From Amycolatopsis sp. 195334CR (lineage in GTDB: Bacteria > Actinomycetota > Actinomycetes > Mycobacteriales > Pseudonocardiaceae): a stretch of 64,000 bases of DNA. The stretch is from assembly GCF_017309385.1 (NCBI RefSeq), contig NZ_JAFJMJ010000003.1, forward strand, positions 1,240,001 through 1,304,000. Reading direction: 5' to 3'. The first letter of the stretch is position 1, and the number at the start of each line of letters is the position of its first letter. Below the pieces are notes generated by a model, which had not been told where the DNA came from, did no database searches, and saw nothing but the letters and a program-made list of their open reading frames with translations. The position numbers and the translations under genes were made by a program. Below, one piece after another: positions 56,121-64,000 of the stretch.

Positions 56121-57530
56121 TCACCCGAATCCGGCGGCCGCCGCCGGGTCCAGCGCGGGCCCGCTCGGCACCAGCGCGAGCAGGCCGGCGGACACCGGCA
56201 GCTTAGGTACAGCACCATAACCCAGTGCGGCCAATGCTTCACCGCTCGCGACGGGGTACTTGGTGCCGAGATCGGTGAGCACGTACACCGTGCCAGACGG
56301 CTGCTCGGCCAGCACCGCCCCACCGGAGGGTGGAACGTACACCTCGTCGGCGGTCCGCCCGTCGCCGACCGCGACCGGCTGCGGCCGCGCACCGGCGGGC
56401 AGCGGCGCGCTCGCGCCGATGGTCACCTTCGCCGAGCCGGAGCCGTCGCCCTCGGCGCACACCGCCACCGTGTCGCCGTTGACCTCCACCGCCACCGGGA
56501 TGCGGTCCGGGTATCCGGCGGGGTCCGCACCACCGGCGGTCCCGGCGTCCGCGGCCAGTCCCGCCGCCGCGACGTCGGCCGCGGACACCTCGATGGTCTG
56601 GCCGCCGCCGCTGGACACCTGCGCCGCCGCGTTCGCCGGGGCCTGCATGATCAACGCGGCCTCGGTCTGGGTGATCGGCGTGAGGCCCTCGGCGCGGACC
56701 AGGTAGTAACCGGGCGAGCTGGTGCCCGCGACGCTGAGCACCTGCCCGATCTCGGTGTCGCGCACGCCGACCCGCGGTCCCTTGCGCCCGGCTCCGTCCA
56801 CTTCGACGAAGTCCAGGTCCCGGCCCGCCGGCACGGTGTTCAGCCAGCGGCTGGAGACCACGATCGGCACGCGGCGGTCGTACCCGAGCGCGGCACCGGC
56901 TTCCGGGCTGAGCCGGAACCGGTGGCCGGAGCTGATCAGGTACCGCTCGCCGCCCGGCAGCCGGACCAGCAGGCCCTCCCCAGCGGCGAGCGGCCGTCCG
57001 GTGGCGGTGGCGCCGAGCAGCACCGAGGTGGCCGGTTCGGCGTCGGTCGGCTGGTCGCGACTGGTGCGGGAACAGGAGATCCACGGGCTGGTCAGCAGTC
57101 TTTCCTTGCCCGGCAACGAATCCGGGGCGCCGGGAATGCCGACCCTGGCCCCGCGCCCGGCCTTGGCCAGGTTCTTCGCCGGCACCTTCACCGTGGCCGA
57201 GCCGTCGCCACCGGCGAGCAGCCGCGCCGAGGCGTAGTTGAGCACCGGGTGCAGCGTGCCCTCCTCACCGAGGATGAACCGCGCGCCCGTCTCCTCCTCG
57301 ACGATCACCTTGCCACCGGCCAGCCAGTCCTTGCCGCCCGACGGCTTCAGCAGGCCGATCACCCCGAACACGGCGGTGATCAGCAACGCCACCGCGACGC
57401 CGATGACGGTGCCGAGCACCAGCCTGCGCCCCGGTGACACCGGGTGATTGGCATCGGCCGAAACGAGTGCCGAGACCAGTCTCCGGCGCAGGAACTGGTA
57501 CGCCTGGATCTGGTCCCGCTGAGTCCACAC
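56121..57530 (-). CDS. eccB: Type VII secretion protein EccB
   Basis: The 469-residue protein has the EccB N-terminus WTQRDQIQAYQFLRRRLVSALV, one membrane helix at about 40-62, and an extracytoplasmic domain with repeated beta segments, including a pair of Cys far apart (ISCSR and VAVCAEG) that form the conserved disulfide. It is part of the membrane complex with EccC, EccD and EccE. It is divergent from eccE; the 144-base gap holds no clear operator. Confidence 0.93.
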   Translation of the reverse strand: MWTQRDQIQAYQFLRRRLVSALVSADANHPVSPGRRLVLGTVIGVAVALLITAVFGVIGLLKPSGGKDWLAGGKVIVEEETGARFILGEEGTLHPVLNYASARLLAGGDGSATVKVPAKNLAKAGRGARVGIPGAPDSLPGKERLLTSPWISCSRTSRDQPTDAEPATSVLLGATATGRPLAAGEGLLVRLPGGERYLISSGHRFRLSPEAGAALGYDRRVPIVVSSRWLNTVPAGRDLDFVEVDGAGRKGPRVGVRDTEIGQVLSVAGTSSPGYYLVRAEGLTPITQTEAALIMQAPANAAAQVSSGGGQTIEVSAADVAAAGLAADAGTAGGADPAGYPDRIPVAVEVNGDTVAVCAEGDGSGSAKVTIGASAPLPAGARPQPVAVGDGRTADEVYVPPSGGAVLAEQPSGTVYVLTDLGTKYPVASGEALAALGYGAVPKLPVSAGLLALVPSGPALDPAAAAGFG

Positions 57531-57674
57531 CGGTTGTTACCCCCGAAGAAGAAGGCCGTGCGCCGGAGCTAATGCTAGGTATGAATGCACTCGGTGATGT
57601 GGGCAATTTTTCCGGCAGCGCCACGGTGTGTGCCCCGATACCGTTACACAGGGGAGCGTGAGAGGGGCCATCCT

Positions 57675-58823
57675 GTGTCATTGTCTTCACCTGCCCCCTG
57701 GGGGAGCCGGACCGCCGCGGTCCCGCTGCCGTCCGGTGGCCGTGAGCCGGGTTCGATCGCCGATCCGGCCGCCGCGCCGTGGATCCTGCCGATCCGCGCC
57801 CGCCAGGTCGCCATCTGGGAGGTGGCCGCGCTGGGCGCGCTGGCCGCCTACGGGTTCGGCGACGGCTTCACCCCGCTGTCGATCACCGCGATCGCGGTGG
57901 CCGTGCTGGTCATCCTGACCACCTCGGTGCGGTTCACCGGCAAGCACCTGGCCGGGTGGGCGTGGACCTGGCTGACCTTCCGCCTGCGCCAGCACGACGA
58001 CCGCCGCGCCGGGGCCGGGCCGATGCACTCGCTGGTCGGCGAGTTCCCGATCCGCCAGCACACCGACCGCGCGGGCAACCGGCTCGGCATCGTCGGCGTC
58101 GGTGACGGCTGGACCTCGGTGGTCCGGCTGACCGGTGGCGGGCTGCCCGCGGTGGGCACCCTGCTCGACGTGCTCGGCGCGACCTACCGCCGCGCCGACA
58201 TCCCGCTGGACAGCGCTCAGCTGGTGGTCTGGACCGCGCCGCGGCCCGGCCAGAACCCGCTGCGGGTGTGCTGGCTGGCCGTGCGCTACCGGCCCGCCGA
58301 CGCGCCGATCGCCGCGCTGGCCAGGGGTGGCGGTGAACTCGGTGCGTTGCGGACCACCGCGAGCGCCGCGCTGGGCCTGGCCGGCGCGCTGGCCGACGTG
58401 GGATACGAGAGCACCGTGCTGGAGGCGGGCGAACTCGGCGAGGAACTGCGCGTCGCCCTCGCCGCGGAACCGGATTTCGGTGCGGCACAAGACATTCCGG
58501 AGTTCACCGACGACTGGCGCTGGTGGTCGTCGGGAGCCGGCGAGGGGCGCATCCGGCAGTCCTGCTTCCGGCCGCTGTCCGATCGCGACCTGCCGAAGCT
58601 GGTCACCGGGCACGTGCCGACGGCGGCGTTCACCACCGTCTCGTACACGCTGAGCCGGACCGCCGCGGGCCGCGAACGGGCCGACGTGACCGTGCGGGTC
58701 GGCACCCGCGGCGAAGCCACCCCGCCCACCGGCTCCCCGACGCTGTGCGGGGTGCCGCTGGTCGCGGTGAACGGGCGGCACGCCGAACACGTGCGCCGCT
58801 CGCTCCCGCTGGCACTGCCGTGA
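57675..58823 (+). CDS. eccE: Type VII secretion protein EccE
   Basis: The 382-residue protein has two N-terminal helices (about 44-62 and 65-80) and a cytoplasmic or peripheral domain, as in EccE. GTG 57675 begins VSLSSPAPWG; no stronger site is visible. It is convergent with eccD, seven bases apart. EccE caps the ESX membrane complex. Sequence similarity in this family is low, so the call leans on size, topology and neighbours. Confidence 0.78.
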   Translation: MSLSSPAPWGSRTAAVPLPSGGREPGSIADPAAAPWILPIRARQVAIWEVAALGALAAYGFGDGFTPLSITAIAVAVLVILTTSVRFTGKHLAGWAWTWLTFRLRQHDDRRAGAGPMHSLVGEFPIRQHTDRAGNRLGIVGVGDGWTSVVRLTGGGLPAVGTLLDVLGATYRRADIPLDSAQLVVWTAPRPGQNPLRVCWLAVRYRPADAPIAALARGGGELGALRTTASAALGLAGALADVGYESTVLEAGELGEELRVALAAEPDFGAAQDIPEFTDDWRWWSSGAGEGRIRQSCFRPLSDRDLPKLVTGHVPTAAFTTVSYTLSRTAAGRERADVTVRVGTRGEATPPTGSPTLCGVPLVAVNGRHAEHVRRSLPLALP

Positions 58824-58830
58824 AAGGGAA

Positions 58831-60210
58831 CTAACCCCGGACAGCCTCGTAGACGCCGATGATCACGCCGGTGATCGGCACCAGCGACAGCAGCGCGAGG
58901 AACTCGATGATGTCCATCAGGCGCGACCAGTACGGCGACCGGTGCCCCTTGGCCACGCGCGCGGCGTAGACCAGGCAGACCACCGCGGCCAGCACGACGG
59001 CCAGCGCGACCCCGAACACCAGCGAGCGGTCGGCCTCGATGCCGAGCCAGATCCCGGCGCAGGCGAGCGCGGCGAGGCCGTAACCGATCAGCACCAGCCG
59101 CTGCGGGCCACCGGCGTACGACCTCGACCGCAGCACCCAGGCCAGGCCGAGCAACGCGGTCAGCCCGGCCTCCCACGCGCCGCCCTGGGTCACCAGCACC
59201 ACCGAGCAGCCGAGCACCACCGTGCCCAGCGCGACCAGCAGCCCGGTGAGCAGGCGCTGCGCGTACGCGGTCTGCCCGGCCATCGCGGCACCCAGCGACG
59301 GGCGTTCGTCGGCGCGGAAGGAAGCCATGTCGTCCGGGACGCGCGGCAGCGGGAGACGGCCCAGCCGCAACGCGAGCATCGGCGCGAAAGCGGCCATCGC
59401 GGTGGCGAGCACGGCCAGCACCGCAGCCGCGCTGACCGGGCGCACCCCGGCCAGCAGCACGATCCCGGCGGCGGGCGCGGACAGCACCGAGGACACGGTG
59501 ACCGCGACGAACCACGGCAGCCGGTCGGCCACCGTCACCGCGGACAGCGCGCCGAACACCGCCACCGCGGCGAGCCCGATGCCCAGCGGCCCGGCGTCGA
59601 GCGAGAACAACGGGTGCGGCGGGAAGGCCGACATCCCGGCGAGCAGGGCCGCGCCGATCCCGGCCAGTGCGGCGGCGGCACCGGCCTGCGCGTCCCCGTA
59701 GGCACGGCTCAGCGCCCCGCCGCCGAGCAACGCCACCAGCGCGAGCAGCCCGCAGGAGATCGGCGCGAACATCGTGCCCGCGAAGCTGGCCTGCACCAGC
59801 ACGGCCGCGCCGAGCAACAGCACCACCGCGGCCGAGATCCCGGCGCGGCGGGCCAGGTCCGCGCCCCACTCGCGGTCGGACTCGCTCGCGCTGGCGATCG
59901 AATCCACCACGTCGTCGAACAGCAGCGGCGCGCGCGGCCGCTCGCGCGGGGTCAGGTAGAGCACCTCGCCGTCGCGCATCCCGGCGGCGGCCACGGTCAG
60001 CCCGGGCGCCAGCGGCGCGCCCCCGAGCCGGGTCAGCGCCCAGCCGGGGTGCTCCGGGCTGGCCTGCCCGTCGGCGCCGGCCAGCCGGACCAGCTGCGGC
60101 ACCAGTTCGGCGAGCGTGCTCTGCGGGGGCAGGGCCACGTCCACCCGCGCGAGCGGGGTCACCACGGTGACCCGGCGGGTGGCGGACCCGGGTGCGACGG
60201 TCTCGGTCAC
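58831..60210 (-). CDS. eccD: Type VII secretion integral membrane protein EccD
   Basis: The 459-residue protein has an N-terminal ubiquitin-like domain (residues about 10-95: RRVTVVTPLARVDVALPPQSTLAELVPQL, split) and about 11 membrane helices. It forms the central channel-like part of the ESX complex. GTG 60210 overlaps the stop of... no: its start overlaps the YbaB-like stop at 60207 (GTGA), so translation is coupled. Confidence 0.93.
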   Translation of the reverse strand: MTETVAPGSATRRVTVVTPLARVDVALPPQSTLAELVPQLVRLAGADGQASPEHPGWALTRLGGAPLAPGLTVAAAGMRDGEVLYLTPRERPRAPLLFDDVVDSIASASESDREWGADLARRAGISAAVVLLLGAAVLVQASFAGTMFAPISCGLLALVALLGGGALSRAYGDAQAGAAAALAGIGAALLAGMSAFPPHPLFSLDAGPLGIGLAAVAVFGALSAVTVADRLPWFVAVTVSSVLSAPAAGIVLLAGVRPVSAAAVLAVLATAMAAFAPMLALRLGRLPLPRVPDDMASFRADERPSLGAAMAGQTAYAQRLLTGLLVALGTVVLGCSVVLVTQGGAWEAGLTALLGLAWVLRSRSYAGGPQRLVLIGYGLAALACAGIWLGIEADRSLVFGVALAVVLAAVVCLVYAARVAKGHRSPYWSRLMDIIEFLALLSLVPITGVIIGVYEAVRG

Positions 60211-60533
60211 CGCTGCGAAGCCCCTGCGGCGTCGATCACCGGCGCGAACTTCGCCCGGCTGGCCTCACCGAGCTTGGTCAGCCCGTTGTTGACCGCCTCG
60301 AGCACGATCTCGCCCAGTTCCCTGGCCGGGAAGCGCCGGGCGGCGTCGGGGTCGATGGAGATCTCGGTGAACCGGCCGTCGCCGCGCAGGGTGGCGACCA
60401 CCTCGTTGCCGCGCGAGTAGCCCTTCACCTCCATCTTCTCCACCGACCGCTGGATCCGCTGCACCTGCTCGGTCTGCGCGCGGACCTCCTCCATCAGCGC
60501 GTTCATGTCCGGGACCTGGTACGGATCGCTCAT
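60207..60533 (-). CDS. YbaB/EbfC-like nucleoid-associated DNA-binding protein
   Basis: The 108-residue protein fits the YbaB/EbfC fold: a helical N-terminus (DMNALMEEVRAQTEQVQRIQRSVEKMEV, split), a central beta part (GYSRGNEVVATLRGDGRFTEISIDP) and a C-terminal helix. Such paralogues are common in actinobacterial ESX loci. It may bind DNA or act as a secretion-associated helper. The next gene eccD overlaps its stop. Confidence 0.85.
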   Translation of the reverse strand: MSDPYQVPDMNALMEEVRAQTEQVQRIQRSVEKMEVKGYSRGNEVVATLRGDGRFTEISIDPDAARRFPARELGEIVLEAVNNGLTKLGEASRAKFAPVIDAAGASQR

Positions 60534-60553
60534 CTGCTTCCCTCTCAGCGGTC

Positions 60554-61783
60554 TCAGCGGTCGACCGACACGGTGCCGTCGGCGTCGATGTCGATGTGCT
60601 GCTCGTATTCCTTGCCGTCCACGGTGAACTCGAGGTCGAGTTCGATGTCGCGGCCCATCGGCACCTCGATCGAGGTGGCCACGTCCCCCTGCTCGGTGCG
60701 GATGACGATCTCCTCGCCACCGCCGTCCCCGCCGGGCGCGGGCTGCGACGGCGCGGGGTCGGCGGGCGCGGGCAGGGTCTGGCCCGGCACCGCGTTCGCC
60801 GACGGGTCGACCGGGATCCACGCGTTGCGCGGGTCGATCAGGCCGGGGGCGAGCGAGCCACCGGCGGTGCCCCCACCGCCGGCGGCCCATTCCCAGGGCG
60901 ACTGGCCCTGGTTGCCGGTGAACCCGTTCAGCGCGGGCGGCAGGTAGTTGGTGAACCCGCCGGGCGCGGCACCACCACCGCCGAACCCACCGCCGGCCCC
61001 ACCGGGATAACCACCGGCGCCGGGATAACCACCGGCGCCGGGGTAACCGCCGGTGCCACCCGGGTAACCGCCGGGATATCCGCCACCGGGCAGGCCGCCG
61101 TTGCCCGCGACCTGCTGGCCGGACGGGCTGGCCACCGAGGGCGGGCTCTGCGGCGGCGCCACCGGGGTGGCCCCGATCCCGCCCGTGCCACCGGTGCCCG
61201 GCGCGGCGCCGGTGCCCTTGTCACCCCCGCCGAAGAGCTTCTCGATCTCGCTGATGATGGTGACCAGCTGGCTGATCTGCCCGGCCAGGTCGACCACGCC
61301 GAGGGTCTTGAGCAGCGCCGCGATGGCCTGGATGAAGCCCTTCAGCGAAGCGCTGGTCGCGGTGGACAGCGCCACCGCGGCGCCGTAGGTCCACGGGTTC
61401 GACATCAGCGAGGCCACCGTCGGGTTGACCGCGGCGACCACCGAGCGGTAGGCCTGCTGCGCGGTCTGGACCAGGGTGCCGGAAATGCCGAGCAGGTCCG
61501 CGCCTCTGCGCACCACGTCGATGATCTTGTTCAGCGAAGCCAGTGAATCGGCGATCTTCTTCAGCGCGGATTCGCTGGCTTTGCCCTCCCACACCTTTTC
61601 CAACTGCTTCGCCGCACCGGCGAACTCGTTGAGCAGCGTGGCGAACTCGGTCGCCTTCTTCAGCAGATCACCGACGTGCTTGGCGATCTGTTCCGGGGAA
61701 CCGGAGACGATCTGCGGCAGAATGGTGATCGGCCCGCCGGACGAAGCGGTCGCGTCCATCGCGCTGGAGTTCGGGAAATACAC
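60554..61783 (-). CDS. WXG100-type ESX protein with Gly/Tyr/Pro repeats (candidate substrate)
   Basis: The 409-residue protein has an N-terminal helical WXG100-like part with the WxG turn in KVWEGKASES near 65, a long helical region to about 190, a Gly/Pro-rich linker with repeated GGYPG units (DNA about 60980-61090), and a C-terminal acidic beta-like domain (EEIVIRTEQGDVATSIEVPMG, split). GTG 61783 was chosen because AGAGG lies six bases upstream; an ATG at 61801 has no site. It is a probable secreted substrate of the adjacent ESX apparatus. Confidence 0.8.
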   Translation of the reverse strand: MYFPNSSAMDATASSGGPITILPQIVSGSPEQIAKHVGDLLKKATEFATLLNEFAGAAKQLEKVWEGKASESALKKIADSLASLNKIIDVVRRGADLLGISGTLVQTAQQAYRSVVAAVNPTVASLMSNPWTYGAAVALSTATSASLKGFIQAIAALLKTLGVVDLAGQISQLVTIISEIEKLFGGGDKGTGAAPGTGGTGGIGATPVAPPQSPPSVASPSGQQVAGNGGLPGGGYPGGYPGGTGGYPGAGGYPGAGGYPGGAGGGFGGGGAAPGGFTNYLPPALNGFTGNQGQSPWEWAAGGGGTAGGSLAPGLIDPRNAWIPVDPSANAVPGQTLPAPADPAPSQPAPGGDGGGEEIVIRTEQGDVATSIEVPMGRDIELDLEFTVDGKEYEQHIDIDADGTVSVDR

Positions 61784-61820
61784 TGCACACCTCTTTTTCA
61801 TCCACGAGCCGGAAACGTGA

Positions 61821-62558
61821 TCAGGCGAACGCCGGTCGGTAGACGCTCACTTTCGCCGGCCCGTGGACATCGGAGTCCACCAGGCCGTGGTTGTACAGCT
61901 GGCCGTTGTTGCCCGCGACCCCGATCACCGAGTCCGCCACGATGACCACGTCACCGCCGCGCACCCCGCCGGGTACGTCGCCCAGGTCGCGCGCGGTGCC
62001 CGAGTAGACCTCGATCACGCCGACGCTGGCCTGGTTGTCCGCGTTGCCCTCCAGCCAGGCGTTGAACTGGGCGGCGTCGGCGAAGCTCGCCCCCGGCTCG
62101 GCCAGTCCCGCCTGTTCCATGTAGCGCAACACGTTGCCGACCGAGCCCGGTTCGCCGCCCGCGCCGGCGCTGTCGCGCACCGCGCAGGCCGCCAGTTCGG
62201 CCGCCACCGGGGTGCCCCAGATCGCCGGCAGCACCGGACCGGCCGAGTACGGCTTGCCGCCGTAGCCGATCGCGGCCGCCTCGTCGGCGGCCTGGTACTC
62301 GTCGGCGCACTGGCGCACCAGGTCGTTCACCTCCTGCATCACCGACAGCAGGGTGCGGACCGCGGAAACCTGCTGGTGCTGCAGGGCCGCACCGGCCGCC
62401 GCGACGGCGTCACCGATGCCGGCGAAGGAGGCCGGGGGCACCTCGAGCCGTTCCAGGTCACCGACCGAGTTCACGCCGCGCATGATGATCCCGCCGACGT
62501 TGCCCGCCGCCGATCGCATCGCCTCGGGCTCCGCCCGGAACTCCTGGCTGCCGCCCAT
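61821..62558 (-). CDS. ESX secretion-associated protein, EspC-like N-terminus with unknown C-terminal domain
   Basis: The 245-residue protein has an N-terminal helical hairpin region (residues 1-95) like the T7SS EspC/ESX-associated family, ending VRQCADEYQAADEAAA, which resembles the YxxxD-type secretion signal (here EYQAADE). The C-terminal 120 residues are Gly/Asp-rich with beta character (DVVIVADSVIGVAG) and could be an effector domain; I recognise no family. GGAGGG precedes ATG 62558. Divergent from eccC. Confidence 0.78.
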   Translation of the reverse strand: MGGSQEFRAEPEAMRSAAGNVGGIIMRGVNSVGDLERLEVPPASFAGIGDAVAAAGAALQHQQVSAVRTLLSVMQEVNDLVRQCADEYQAADEAAAIGYGGKPYSAGPVLPAIWGTPVAAELAACAVRDSAGAGGEPGSVGNVLRYMEQAGLAEPGASFADAAQFNAWLEGNADNQASVGVIEVYSGTARDLGDVPGGVRGGDVVIVADSVIGVAGNNGQLYNHGLVDSDVHGPAKVSVYRPAFA

Positions 62559-62616
62559 CACCCTCCCTTCCACCGGTCGCGGACCAGCGTAAGGACGGCC
62601 GAGAAGGCCGACGGAC

Positions 62617-62676
62617 GGCAAAAGTACCCACCGTGACCGCCTCACGAGTGGCCAAAATGAGCGGCAAAGTACCCAC
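62617..62676. promoter_or_regulatory. Direct repeats in the divergent eccC/substrate promoter region
   Basis: GGCAAAAGTACCCAC (62617-62631) and GGCAAAGTACCCAC (62663-62676) share an 11-base core AAAGTACCCAC at a distance of 45 bases, close to four helical turns. They lie in the 142-base gap between the divergent eccC and EspC-like genes and are good candidates for regulator sites. The protein is unknown; the LuxR-type regulator of this locus is one candidate. Confidence 0.45.
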
Positions 62677-62700
62677 ACGCACCAAGGGGAACGGCGTTTC

Positions 62701-64000
62701 ATGACCCTGGCCCGAGACCGGTTGCCACTATCGGGTGAGCAGCCGAGCGAGATCGTCCTGCAGTCGCCGCCGATGCTGCCCAAGGGCGGCAGCGGTGGCG
62801 CGCTCCAACTGATGCTGTTCCTGCCCATGATGCTCGGCATGGGCGCCATGTCGTTCGTCTACATCGGACGCGACGGCGGCGCGATGACCTGGGTGTTCGG
62901 CGCCCTGTTCATCACCGCGATGGGCGGCATGATCGTGATGTCGCTGGCGCGCGGCGGACAGCAGAAGAAGGCGCAGATCAACGAGGAGCGCCGCGACTAC
63001 CAGCGGTACCTCGCCGGGTTGCGCGGTCAGGTGCGCGACATCGCGGACAACCAGCGCTCGGCGATGATCTCGCTGCAGCCCGAGCCCGCCGACCTGTGGG
63101 CCTACGTGACCAGCGGCAGGCTGTGGGACCGGCGGCGCGCCGACGGCCACTTCGGCCAGGTGCGCGTGGGCACCGGCCCGCAGCGGCTGATGACCCCGCT
63201 CAAGGCTCCGCAGACGGTCCCGCTGGAGGACCTCGACCCGGTGTCCTCGACCAGCCTGCGCCACTTCATCCGCACTTACTCCACAGTGAACGGTCTGCCG
63301 GTGGCCATCTCGCTGCGGTCCTTCGCCACGGTTTCGCTGAGCGGACGCCGCGGCGAGGTGCTCGACCTGGCCAGGGCGGTGCTGGCCCAGCTGGCCACCT
63401 TCCACTCACCGAACGACCTGCGCATCGCGTTGTGCGTGGCCGAGGAGCGCCGTCCCGAATGGGACTGGCTCAAATGGCTGCCGCACACCGGATCCGCCAG
63501 CGGGACCGACGCGGCGGGCCCGGCGCGGCTGGTCGCGGACGACCTGGCCGGCCTGGTCGAGGCACTCGGCCAGGACCTCGGCGAGCGCGCGGCGTTCACC
63601 CGCGCGCCGGGGCACGGCCACGACCTGCCGCACATCGTGCTGGTGGTCGACGGCGGCGCTACGGAGGGTGACACCCGGCTGATGCCCTACGGCGGCAAGC
63701 ACGGCGTCACCGTGCTCGACGTGAGCTCCGAGGAACCCGGTGCCGTGCCCAACGACCGGACGCTGTGCCTGCACACCGACCGCACCCAGCTGGGCATGCT
63801 GGTCGGCGAGGGCAGCGAGCAGCAGCTCGGCTTCCTCGGCGTGCCGGACGGGCTGGACGCCGGTGCCGCCGAAGCGCTGGCCCGGCGGCTCACCCCGCTG
63901 CACCAGATCGGCACCGTGGTCACCGGCGACAACCCGATGTCGTCCACCTTCGGCCTGTCCGGCCTGCTCGGCATCGGCGACCCGCGTGACGTGGACACCG
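62701..64000 (+). CDS. eccC: Type VII secretion FtsK/SpoIIIE ATPase EccC, N-terminal part (truncated by window end)
   Basis: The frame opens at ATG 62701 and runs off the window after 433 codons. It shows two membrane helices (about 36-57 and 62-82) and the EccC N-terminal region: KAQINEERRDYQRYLAGLRGQVR and WAYVTSGRLWDRRRADGHF, then RIALCVAEERRPEWDWLKWLPHT. This is the EccC core without the first ATPase domain, which lies beyond the window. EccC powers ESX secretion and recognises WXG100 substrates. Confidence 0.93.
   Translation, partial: MTLARDRLPLSGEQPSEIVLQSPPMLPKGGSGGALQLMLFLPMMLGMGAMSFVYIGRDGGAMTWVFGALFITAMGGMIVMSLARGGQQKKAQINEERRDYQRYLAGLRGQVRDIADNQRSAMISLQPEPADLWAYVTSGRLWDRRRADGHFGQVRVGTGPQRLMTPLKAPQTVPLEDLDPVSSTSLRHFIRTYSTVNGLPVAISLRSFATVSLSGRRGEVLDLARAVLAQLATFHSPNDLRIALCVAEERRPEWDWLKWLPHTGSASGTDAAGPARLVADDLAGLVEALGQDLGERAAFTRAPGHGHDLPHIVLVVDGGATEGDTRLMPYGGKHGVTVLDVSSEEPGAVPNDRTLCLHTDRTQLGMLVGEGSEQQLGFLGVPDGLDAGAAEALARRLTPLHQIGTVVTGDNPMSSTFGLSGLLGIGDPRDVDT

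Overview
The window is very GC-rich, uses GTG, TTG and possibly CTG starts freely, and has many 1-4 base gene overlaps. It carries a his-to-trp arrangement, a type VII (ESX) secretion locus, a SigJ-type sigma factor, a PIG-L deacetylase of the mycothiol type and a conservon-type kinase/roadblock/GTPase set. Together these point to a mycolate-related actinomycete without mycobacterial gene density, most likely of the family Pseudonocardiaceae (Amycolatopsis-like). This is an inference from gene content; no species marker was read.

Layout. 1-9.0 kb (minus): a translationally coupled operon for a peptide/nickel-type ABC importer (binding protein, two permeases, double ATPase), then a methyltransferase, a cysteine-synthase-like PLP enzyme, a PhyH dioxygenase and a DUF4213/DUF364 protein, followed by an MFS exporter cut by the window edge. 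A near-perfect Zur-type box covers the -35 element, so this looks like a zinc-repressed metallophore (zincophore) locus. 9.07-14.2 kb (minus): trpE, a trp-associated membrane protein, trpC, trpB, trpA. 14.3-15.8 kb: two TetR regulators and DUF1304. 15.9-20.4 kb: hisI, a membrane protein, hisF, then phytase and an F420/PPOX enzyme on plus, then priA and hisH. 20.4-25.2 kb (minus): an SsuABC/TauABC-like importer with two permeases, with an MFS gene coupled behind it. 25.6-29.9 kb: nitrate-sensor-type histidine kinase, roadblock protein and MglA-like GTPase. 30-40 kb: housekeeping and accessory enzymes. 40-44.8 kb: CapA-like lipoprotein, a DNA-methylase-like gene coupled to a Ser/Thr kinase, and a divergent PP2C phosphatase. 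44.8-47 kb: split transketolase divergent from soxR. 47-50.1 kb: a four-gene coupled plus operon of SpoIIE phosphatase, B12-binding sensor, STAS protein and RNA 2'-phosphotransferase. 50.2-54.5 kb (minus): hisD, a class V PLP enzyme, hisC, hisB and a 52-residue membrane protein. 54.6-64 kb: a nitrilase-family enzyme, a response regulator and ESX genes eccB, eccE, eccD, ybaB-like, two candidate substrates and eccC (cut by the window end).

Most notable: (i) the Zur-controlled metallophore-like operon; (ii) a structured RNA motif present twice, once before the MFS gene of that operon and once between trpE and the trp membrane gene, with covarying closing stems and shared core; (iii) a B12 sensor with the CarH W-x9-EH signature wired to a SpoIIE/STAS partner switch and to KptA; (iv) a 47-53 base palindromic repeat found three times at gene ends; (v) a methylase-like/kinase pair divergent from a PP2C phosphatase; (vi) about 30 kb of other genes separating hisB from hisH.
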